Of a DNA stretch of 64,000 nt, positions 57,850 to 64,000 are shown piece by piece. A model generated the notes under the pieces. The model was not told where the DNA came from. It made no database searches and was given only the letters and a program-made list of their open reading frames with translations. Location: assembly GCF_017352155.2 (NCBI RefSeq), contig NZ_CP084319.1, positions 1 through 64,000 of the forward strand, in the 5' to 3' direction. The DNA is from Haloterrigena alkaliphila. Its GTDB lineage: Archaea; Halobacteriota; Halobacteria; Halobacteriales; Natrialbaceae. Both the position numbers and the translations under genes were made by a program. The first letter of the stretch is position 1. The number at the start of each line of letters is the position of its first letter.

Positions 57850-59202
57850 ATGTACAAGGAGGTTAGCGAGAACTCTCGCTACGCTAGTGGTGGGACTGAT
57901 AGGACGAGTCGGCGAACAGTACTGAAAACGATCGGCGCGGGTACAGCCGTTGCATCGGTTGCCGGATGCCTAGGTGGCGGTAACAGCGATGCGATACGGA
58001 TCGGGCACATCATGCCCGTCGAGACGGACAACGGACTCGGTTCGGAGCGGTCTGCACAGTTGGCGGTGGATCAACTGAACGAAGACGGCGGAATCCTCGA
58101 TCAGGACGTCGAACTCGTTACGGCCGACTCCGCAGCCCAGCCCTCGGAGGCCCACTCTGCGGTCACGGAGATGATCAATCGAGAGAACATCAACATGCTC
58201 GTCGGGACGGTCGTGAGCGAGGTTGCGCTTCAACTCGTGGATTTGACGGCTGAGAACAACTTGCCGTTTTTGATCACGGGTGCAGCGTCACCGCGGATCT
58301 TCGCCGACAACCACCAGCAGAACTACGACCAATACAAGAGCGTCTTCCGTCCGGGGCCGGTCAATTCGATCAAACAGGCCGAATATCTCGCCCAGTACGG
58401 CGAATTCCTCGCCGAGGAACACGGCTGGGACACGATGGCTGTCGTTTCGGAGGACGCTGCTTGGACGCAGGACATCACCGATATCACGGCGAGCCGACTC
58501 CAGGAGAACGGGATCGAGGTATCGGTCAACGAGCGGGTCTCACTGGACACGAACGACTGGGCCCCGATTCTGGACGACGTCGAAGCCTCCGGCGCGCAGA
58601 CGATGATCGGCGCCCTTTCGCACATTCCGATCACCGGCATGACAGCAGCGTGGTCGCGAAACGAGTACCCGTTCTCGCTCGACGGCGTCATGATCGCGGC
58701 GCAGTCGCCACAGTTCTGGTCCGACACCGACGGCACGGCAGAGTACTTGGCTACGGCGACGGCGGCGGCGGACGGGTTCGCGGACATCACGCCGAAAACG
58801 AGCGAGGTGATGGACGCCTATCAGTCCGAATACGACTCTCGGCCGACGACGCCGACGTTCGTCGGGTTCATCACCCACGACGCGATCAACCTCTACGCGG
58901 AAGCCGTCGAGCGCGCCGGAACCGCCAACCACCGAGAGGACATCGATTCGATCGTTGAGGAACTTCAGGCGACGGACTTCGAGGGCTCGTACGGACAGAT
59001 TCAATTCCAGGGTGAAGACGACGAGTACCCGAACGACGTCTACCCAGGCGAGAGTCCGGGCGATGAGTTCGCGCCCTTTACCGTCACGCAGTGGCAAGAA
59101 GCGGAGGGCGGTAACGGGATCGGGGACACGAACGGAACTAAATTCTGTGTGTGGCCGGAGGAGTACGCAAACGGTGACCATCAGGCACCGTCCTGGATGT
59201 GA
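57850..59202 (+). CDS. Liv-type ABC importer, substrate-binding lipoprotein
   Basis: A 450-aa periplasmic-binding protein of the branched-chain amino-acid (LivJ/type I) family. The N-terminus carries a Tat signal (TSRRTVLKTIGAGTAVASVAGC) with twin arginine and lipobox AGC, so it is exported folded and lipid-anchored at Cys. Body motifs IRIGHIMPVETDNGLGSERSAQLAVDQLNEDGG and MLVGTVVSEVALQ are standard. The ligand may be a branched amino acid, but Liv-type proteins beside CoA ligases often bind aromatic or other carboxylates. It starts the operon with livH, livM, livG and livF. Confidence 0.92.
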   Translation: MYKEVSENSRYASGGTDRTSRRTVLKTIGAGTAVASVAGCLGGGNSDAIRIGHIMPVETDNGLGSERSAQLAVDQLNEDGGILDQDVELVTADSAAQPSEAHSAVTEMINRENINMLVGTVVSEVALQLVDLTAENNLPFLITGAASPRIFADNHQQNYDQYKSVFRPGPVNSIKQAEYLAQYGEFLAEEHGWDTMAVVSEDAAWTQDITDITASRLQENGIEVSVNERVSLDTNDWAPILDDVEASGAQTMIGALSHIPITGMTAAWSRNEYPFSLDGVMIAAQSPQFWSDTDGTAEYLATATAAADGFADITPKTSEVMDAYQSEYDSRPTTPTFVGFITHDAINLYAEAVERAGTANHREDIDSIVEELQATDFEGSYGQIQFQGEDDEYPNDVYPGESPGDEFAPFTVTQWQEAEGGNGIGDTNGTKFCVWPEEYANGDHQAPSWM

Positions 59203-59213
59203 GTCCGTGACAT

Positions 59214-60074
59214 ATGATCGGAGATATCATAACGATACTCATCGTCGGTGCGATGATCAGCGCGATTTACGCGTTGATCGCGATTGGGTTCACCATGGTC
59301 TTCGGCGTCGGCGGCGTCCTCAACCTCACCCACGGCGTCCTGCTCATGGCCGGTGCGTACACGTTCATGGTTGCGTACCCGTACGTCGGACGGATTGGCG
59401 GCGTCATCGCCGGCGTTCTCGTCGCAGCGGTCTCGTCGTACGCCATCTACATGGGCCTTGTCAGATACATCGAGGATAACGTCGTAATCACGTTCATGGC
59501 GACGATCCTGGCCGCGCTCGCTATACAGGAAGCGACGACGATGGGGTTCTCACAGCAGGCGCGGATCCTGCCGTCCCTGCTTCCGGGATCCATCGCGGTC
59601 GCCGGGACCCGTATCCAGTACGACCAGATACTGGCATTCGTCCTCTCGTGGGTGTTGATCGGGCTACTGTGGTACTACATCAAGCGGACGAAAAACGGAC
59701 GGGCGATCCTCGCGACCTCGATGAGCGAACGCGGTGCGATCTTCACCGGCGTTGACCTCCCAAAGGTCCGCCGCCAGACCTGGCTGATCGCGGGCGCGTT
59801 CGCGGGCGTCGCCGGTATCTTCATCGGCCGCCTCCAGCAGACGAGCCCCGAAATGTGGCTCGAGCCGCTCACGCTCGCGTTCATCATCGTTATCATCGGC
59901 GGCGTCGGGTCGATCAAGGGATCGATCATCGCCGCCTACCTCATCGGCTATCTCGAGACACTGACGGTCGAACTCATCGGTGCTCCGTATCGAACTGTGG
60001 TAGCGCTGCTGGTCATCATCGCGGTGATCATGTACAGACCCGAAGGCCTCTACGGGAGGGAATACCTTGAGTAA
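59214..60074 (+). CDS. livH: Liv-type ABC importer permease, LivH
   Basis: A 286-aa permease with about eight membrane helices (IITILIVGAMISAIYALIAIG is the first) and the family signature GVGGVLNLTHGVLLMAGAY. The GVGSIKGSIIAAYLIGYLE segment near the C-terminus is the cytoplasmic coupling region. It starts 11 nt after the binding protein and ends in an 8-nt overlap with livM. It forms the channel with LivM. Confidence 0.92.
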   Translation: MIGDIITILIVGAMISAIYALIAIGFTMVFGVGGVLNLTHGVLLMAGAYTFMVAYPYVGRIGGVIAGVLVAAVSSYAIYMGLVRYIEDNVVITFMATILAALAIQEATTMGFSQQARILPSLLPGSIAVAGTRIQYDQILAFVLSWVLIGLLWYYIKRTKNGRAILATSMSERGAIFTGVDLPKVRRQTWLIAGAFAGVAGIFIGRLQQTSPEMWLEPLTLAFIIVIIGGVGSIKGSIIAAYLIGYLETLTVELIGAPYRTVVALLVIIAVIMYRPEGLYGREYLE

Positions 60075-61077
60075 CAAATACGATAGTTCCGGCGAACCAG
60101 TATTGCAACGGCTCTCGAGGGAATTCCTCGGTGAACCGAATCGGTACCAAATCGGCGCGGTCAGCGCCGCCCTGATCGCGCTCCTCACACTGCCGTTCTG
60201 GGGAGCCCGGTACCAGTACGTATTCGCGCTCGCGTCCATATGGGCCATCTTCGCGATGGGCTGGGATATCATCAGCGGACACACGAACTACATCAGTTTC
60301 GGCCACTCGGCGCTCTCGGGCGGAGCGGCGTACACCACTGGTATCCTCATCTACAACGTGGATCCGGGGCTCCCGATGTCAATCACGTTTCCGCTCTCGG
60401 TCCTCGCAGCGGTCGCTATCGGCCTCTTATTTGCAGCGCCGACGCTGCGACTCAAGGGACCGTATTTCTCGCTCATCACGCTTGTCGCCGTGTTGGTCCT
60501 GACACAGCTCGTCTACATCTACGGCCAGTACACCGGTGGTGAGTTAGGAATTACCGCCGTCGAGACGCTCACGTACAACTTCACGGAGATGTACTACTAT
60601 TCGCTCCTTCCGATGCTGCTCATCGGCGCCGTGTTGGTCGTGGTGAGTCAGTCCAACATCGGACGGATTCTCCGTGCGATCGGCGAGAACGAAGAAGCGA
60701 TCGAATCGGCGGGAATCGACACGACGAAGTTCAAACTCTGGGCGTTCCTGTTGAGTTCGATCACGATGGGGATCGGCGGGGCGATGCTCGCTCACTTCTA
60801 CGGGAACGTCGATCCCACGACGGTTCTCGTAATCGACCGGAGCTTGGAGATGGTCGCGATGGCGGTACTCGGCGGCATGGGAACGATCGCCGGTCCGCTC
60901 GGAGGCGCGTTCGTCTTCGTCTTCCTCCGCGATGAGGTATTGACAACGTTCGGATCCACCGGGCGTTGGTTCTCCCTATGGGTACTCGTGTTGCTCTTCC
61001 TCGTCTTCCTCAGGGACGGCCTCTTCCCGTTCATCTGGTCGAAACTCGGCTCGATAGGGGGGTCCGACGATGAGTAG
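60067..61077 (+). CDS. livM: Liv-type ABC importer permease, LivM (TTG start)
   Basis: A 336-aa permease with eight or more helices. SGHTNYISFGHSALSGGAAYTTG and GKEYFS-like LKGPYFSLITLVAV, then GGMGTIAGPLGGAFVFV, are LivM signatures. The only upstream start is TTG at 60067, in an 8-nt overlap with the livH stop (TTG-AGT-AA), and it ends in an 8-nt overlap with livG. Coupled translation would explain a weak TTG start. An N-terminal cytoplasmic segment of about 35 residues precedes helix 1. Confidence 0.9.
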   Translation: MSNKYDSSGEPVLQRLSREFLGEPNRYQIGAVSAALIALLTLPFWGARYQYVFALASIWAIFAMGWDIISGHTNYISFGHSALSGGAAYTTGILIYNVDPGLPMSITFPLSVLAAVAIGLLFAAPTLRLKGPYFSLITLVAVLVLTQLVYIYGQYTGGELGITAVETLTYNFTEMYYYSLLPMLLIGAVLVVVSQSNIGRILRAIGENEEAIESAGIDTTKFKLWAFLLSSITMGIGGAMLAHFYGNVDPTTVLVIDRSLEMVAMAVLGGMGTIAGPLGGAFVFVFLRDEVLTTFGSTGRWFSLWVLVLLFLVFLRDGLFPFIWSKLGSIGGSDDE

Positions 61078-61813
61078 CGAATCGGTCTTCGAGGTCGACG
61101 GGCTGACGAAGCGATTCGGCGGACTGGTCGCGGTCGACGACCTCTCGTTCGACGTCCAGGACGACGAGATACTCGGTCTCATCGGCCCCAACGGGTCGGG
61201 GAAGACAACAGTCTTCAACTGCATCATGAGTATCTACTCGGTGACCGACGGCAGCATCCGATTCAGAGGTCACGATATCACGGACATGGACACACACGAT
61301 ATCGTCAATAACGGTATCGCACGTGTCTCACAGGAGTCGAATCCGATCCCGTCGTCGACGGTCGGCGAGAATATCGAGCTGTTCACGTATCCCAACAACA
61401 TCTTCTCGCTAACCGGCGGTGCGAACCAGAGTGAGGTGCTCGAACTCGCGCGCATGTTCGGTCTGGACGAGAAGATGGATACGCTCCCCGATTCGCTTCC
61501 CCACGCCGACGTGCGAAAGCTCGAGATGGCCAAAGCGATGGCGACAGGACCGGAGATGCTCTTGCTCGACGAACCGTTCGCTGGAATGAATCAGGCCGAG
61601 ATTCGCGACCTGTCCGAGCGTATCCGCGAGATTAACGCCCAGGGACGTCCGATAATCATTGTCGACCACAACATGAAGGGACTCATGCCGATCGTCGATC
61701 GCGTCGTCGTCATCAACAGCGGCCAGAAGATCGCTGAGGGGTCGCCCGAGGAAATCGCGGACGACGAGACGGTCCAGCAAGCGTACCTCGCAGGAACGGA
61801 GGTGAGTGGCTGA
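61070..61813 (+). CDS. livG: Liv-type ABC importer ATPase, LivG (degenerate signature motif)
   Basis: A 247-aa ABC ATPase: Walker A GPNGSGKTT, Q-loop region VSQESNPIPSSTVGENI, Walker B MLLLDEPFAGMNQAE and His-switch IIVDHNMKGLM. The ABC signature, normally LSGGQ or LSYGQ, reads LPHADVRKLEMAKAMA: both glycines are lost. ATP hydrolysis would then rely on the composite site built by this Walker A with the normal LSGGE of LivF. The stop overlaps the livF ATG by 1 nt. Confidence 0.9.
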   Translation: MSSESVFEVDGLTKRFGGLVAVDDLSFDVQDDEILGLIGPNGSGKTTVFNCIMSIYSVTDGSIRFRGHDITDMDTHDIVNNGIARVSQESNPIPSSTVGENIELFTYPNNIFSLTGGANQSEVLELARMFGLDEKMDTLPDSLPHADVRKLEMAKAMATGPEMLLLDEPFAGMNQAEIRDLSERIREINAQGRPIIIVDHNMKGLMPIVDRVVVINSGQKIAEGSPEEIADDETVQQAYLAGTEVSG

Positions 61814-62529
61814 TGGCCGATCCGGTCCTCGAAATCGAGAATCTCGACGTCTCCTACGGGAAGACCCAGGCGCTCGACGACGTCTCGCTGCGAGTAGAGG
61901 AAGGCGAGACGGTCGGCGTTATCGGTCCGAACGGCGCGGGAAAAACGACACTGTTCGACACGCTCTCTGGCATCAAGGAGTACGACGGGAGTATCAAACT
62001 GTTCGGAAAAGAACTGTCCGATCTCTCCAAACGAGAGATCGTCGACCGGGGTCTCGTCCACTGCAGCGAGGAACACGATCTCTTCCCCTTCTTTTCCGTC
62101 CACGAAAACCTCCTGATGGGCGCATACCCTCGGAAGGATCAGAAGGCCGCTATGGAGACGATCGACCGGGTTTACGAGCTGTTCCCCCGGTTAGACGAGC
62201 GCAGAGAGCAGGACGCGGAGACGCTGAGCGGCGGTGAGCAGCAGATGCTCGCCATCGGTCGGGCACTGGTCAGCGATCCGGAACTGCTCATTCTGGACGA
62301 GCCGACGCTCGGACTCGCGCCGGTCATCATCAACGACCTCGACGATACCTTCGAGCAACTCCAGCGGGAAGGGCTCACCATCCTGATCGCCGAACAGAAT
62401 ACCACCTTCGCGATGCGTCACGCCGAACGGCTCTATCTGCTCGAGACCGGCGAAATCACCCTCGAAGGCCCGGCGGAAGAGCTCCAAGAGGATGAGTACG
62501 TTCGCGACGCGTACATCGGCGTGACCTGA
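61813..62529 (+). CDS. livF: Liv-type ABC importer ATPase, LivF
   Basis: A 238-aa ABC ATPase: Walker A GPNGAGKTT, signature LSGGEQQMLAIGRAL intact, Walker B LLILDEPTLGLAP, and the LivF-type switch region ILIAEQNTTFAM, where Gln-Asn stands in for the usual His. It pairs with LivG to power import. It is the last gene of the operon; 155 bp separate it from the MDR dehydrogenase. Confidence 0.93.
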   Translation: MADPVLEIENLDVSYGKTQALDDVSLRVEEGETVGVIGPNGAGKTTLFDTLSGIKEYDGSIKLFGKELSDLSKREIVDRGLVHCSEEHDLFPFFSVHENLLMGAYPRKDQKAAMETIDRVYELFPRLDERREQDAETLSGGEQQMLAIGRALVSDPELLILDEPTLGLAPVIINDLDDTFEQLQREGLTILIAEQNTTFAMRHAERLYLLETGEITLEGPAEELQEDEYVRDAYIGVT

Positions 62530-62684
62530 CGCATCGCCGTTTCCGTTCCGACCGCGGACTACAGCAAATCGTTTTTCGGCCGTACGCTCGAACTCTCGAA
62601 GAATCTCTGTGTGACTCTAGAGACGTGGGACCGCGTTCGTGAACGCGTAGATTTACCATCGTGCGTGTGATACAACCACACAGG

Positions 62685-63764
62685 ATGATGAAGGCTGTAT
62701 ACCTGCATGGACCGAGAGACCTCCGTGTCGAGGACGCCGACCGGCGGGACGTCGCTCCAGGAACGGTCGCGGTCGATATCGAGTACACAGGGATCTGCGG
62801 CTCGGATCTCCACGAGTACGAGGCGGGACCGGTTCCGATCCGGGCAGAGGGAACCGATCACTCGATACCGGAGTCGGACTGGGACGAGCACTTGCCGAAA
62901 CCGATGGGACACGAGATCGCCGGCACCGTCTCGACTGTCGGTGAGAACGTCGAGGGCATCGACGTCGGCGATCGCGTCACGTTGAACATGGTGGCCGGTT
63001 GCCACGATTGCCGCTACTGCGCGACGGGCAAGTACCACCTCTGCGAGCAGGGCGACGGCGGCGTCGTCTCTAGTCGCGGATTCGCCGATCGAATCGTCGT
63101 TCCCGAGTCGATGGCAGTGCCCATCCCGGACGAGGTATCGCTGCGTCACGCGACGCTGGCGGAACCGCTCGGTGTGTCCCTCCGTGGCGTCCGCCGATCG
63201 GGGCTCGATTCGACCGATCGCGTTGCAGTGTTCGGAGCTGGCCCTATCGGCCTGGGCGTCGTTGCGGCCGCGGCGGCAGGCGGGGCACGCGAGATCTACG
63301 TCAGCGAACCACGAGCGGCCCGTCGGGAGGCCGCAGAAGCGCTCGGCGCCGACGTTGTTATCGATCCGACCGCCATCGATGCGGTCGAACGCATTAAGCG
63401 CGAGACCGACCGCGTAGAGGTGTCCTTTGAGTGTGCTGGAACGGCGACGACGCTGACGGATGCTCTTCGAAGCACCGCGTACGGCGAAACGGTCGTCGTT
63501 CTCAGCGTATTCGAAGAGGAGGTTTCTATCCATCCGAACGATATTATGCAGGCAGAACGGCAACTCGTCGGGTCATTTGGCTTTCAGGGCGGACCGCTGG
63601 CCTCGCGGTCCGAATTTGCGACCGTGTTAGATCTGATCGGCGACGGCCGCATCAATCCTGAGCCGATGATCACCGATACGGTACCGCTCGACGGCGTCGA
63701 AGCGGCGTTCGAAGATCTTCGCGATCCCGATAGCGATCAAATCAAAGTGCTCGTCGAACCCTGA
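62685..63764 (+). CDS. Zinc MDR dehydrogenase, (R,R)-butanediol-dehydrogenase-like
   Basis: A 359-aa zinc alcohol dehydrogenase. The catalytic-zinc segment is TGICGSDLHEYEAGPVPI, with MGHEIAGTVSTVG. The structural-zinc cysteines are in CHDCRYCATGKYHLC, and the NAD loop is VFGAGPIGLGVVAAA. The CGSDLHEY-xx-GP form is characteristic of 2,3-butanediol dehydrogenases. Such an enzyme makes acetoin, and it neighbours the E3 end of a dehydrogenase complex that may use acetoin, so the two fit. A TATA-like TTTACC (62652) lies about 30 nt before ATG 62685; ATG 62688 is an alternative start. Confidence 0.88.
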   Translation: MMKAVYLHGPRDLRVEDADRRDVAPGTVAVDIEYTGICGSDLHEYEAGPVPIRAEGTDHSIPESDWDEHLPKPMGHEIAGTVSTVGENVEGIDVGDRVTLNMVAGCHDCRYCATGKYHLCEQGDGGVVSSRGFADRIVVPESMAVPIPDEVSLRHATLAEPLGVSLRGVRRSGLDSTDRVAVFGAGPIGLGVVAAAAAGGAREIYVSEPRAARREAAEALGADVVIDPTAIDAVERIKRETDRVEVSFECAGTATTLTDALRSTAYGETVVVLSVFEEEVSIHPNDIMQAERQLVGSFGFQGGPLASRSEFATVLDLIGDGRINPEPMITDTVPLDGVEAAFEDLRDPDSDQIKVLVEP

Positions 63765-63795
63765 TCGACTTCTCCGGACGACCGTTTGCGATCGA

Positions 63796-64000
63796 TCATC
63801 TGTTTAGCGTGTGTATCGCCTGATCGAGCGCATTCTCGCACGCTTCCATGACCGCTTCGGAGAGCGTCGGATGCATGTGAACGGTTCCGGCGACGTTCTC
63901 GAGAGTCAGCCCTGTCTCGACCGCCAGCCCGAGTTCACCAATCAGCTCGGACGCGTCCGGACCGACGATTTGCGCCCCGAGGAGTCGGCCGGCGTCCTCC
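63796..64000 (-). CDS. Dihydrolipoyl dehydrogenase (E3), C-terminal part only
   Basis: The minus-strand frame entering from the right edge encodes 67 residues ending with TGA at 63796-63798. It reads AGRLLGAQIVGPDASELIGE, then GTVHMHPTLSEAVMEAC and a short tail. The HxHPTxSE motif is the active-site His-Glu dyad of E3 at the dimer interface; the usual first residue pair is HAHP, here HMHP. The gene is truncated by the window, so the FAD and NAD domains are not visible. With E1 (33111, 34112) and E2 (36289) this completes the complex, although 26 kb away. Confidence 0.9.
   Translation of the reverse strand, partial: EDAGRLLGAQIVGPDASELIGELGLAVETGLTLENVAGTVHMHPTLSEAVMEACENALDQAIHTLNR

Noticed and set aside
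1-64000. CRISPR array, rRNA or riboswitch
   Set aside because: No regularly spaced repeats of 25-40 nt, no rRNA-like conserved stretches and no recognisable riboswitch core were seen; the only repeat cluster (313-698) has 8-bp units at irregular spacing.

Overview
The window comes from a haloarchaeon (class Halobacteria, most likely Natrialbales, by inference only). Evidence seen in the sequence: high GC, strongly acidic proteins, TATA boxes 22-35 nt upstream of ATGs (leaderless or nearly leaderless genes), a Tat-lipobox binding protein, several F420-type luciferase-like oxidoreductases, and the archaeal RdfA/SMC-related pair. It reads as the junction between a plasmid-type maintenance module and a very large accessory region for carboxylic-acid/acyl-CoA catabolism, so a megaplasmid or an integrated plasmid is likely.

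Layout. (1) 1-2120: the AT-richer end of an unrecognised minus-strand gene cut by the edge, a 400-bp field of short CAATAGGT/ACCTATTG repeats (candidate centromere/operator), a ParA ATPase and its overlapping small acidic partner. (2) 2361-8924: thioesterase, quinone-reductase-like MDR, CoA ligase, then the cell-shape/chromosome pair RdfA plus SMC-like ATPase, and an AsnC/Lrp-like regulator. (3) 9072-32937: a dense set of beta-oxidation genes in mixed orientation: acyl-CoA dehydrogenases, enoyl-CoA hydratases/isomerases with differing active sites, hydroxyacyl-CoA dehydrogenase, two thiolase types (one with a DUF35 partner), a CaiB/racemase, CoA ligases, an MBL hydrolase and SDRs, one of them broken by an in-frame TAG. 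(4) 33111-38789: E1alpha-E1beta and E2 of a 2-oxoacid/acetoin dehydrogenase complex, alternating with two paralogous F420-type oxidoreductases; the E3 end lies at the right edge beside a butanediol-dehydrogenase-like gene. (5) 37788-51001: two HyuA/HyuB (hydantoinase/acetone-carboxylase) sets in opposite directions. Between them are a three-gene set resembling bacterial LvaA/LvaB/LvaC (4-hydroxyacyl-CoA phosphorylation and rearrangement) and an acetoacetate-decarboxylase-like gene. The second Hyu set carries a small zinc subunit, so it looks like a ketone (acetone/acetophenone type) carboxylase. (6) 51096-57702: more CoA ligases, MDR, hydratase, acyl-CoA dehydrogenase. (7) 57850-62529: a complete five-gene Liv-type ABC importer, probably for the acids degraded here. 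(8) 62685-64000: MDR alcohol dehydrogenase and partial E3.

How it fits together (inference): the Liv importer brings in a carboxylate or amino-acid-like substrate. Six CoA ligases activate different acids, and five acyl-CoA dehydrogenases, five crotonase-fold enzymes, dehydrogenases and thiolases cut the chains. The LvaABC-like genes would handle 4-hydroxyacyl-CoAs that ordinary beta-oxidation cannot, and the carboxylase would turn a ketone into a 3-oxoacid for activation and thiolysis. The substrate cannot be named from sequence alone. I found no tRNA, rRNA or CRISPR array.
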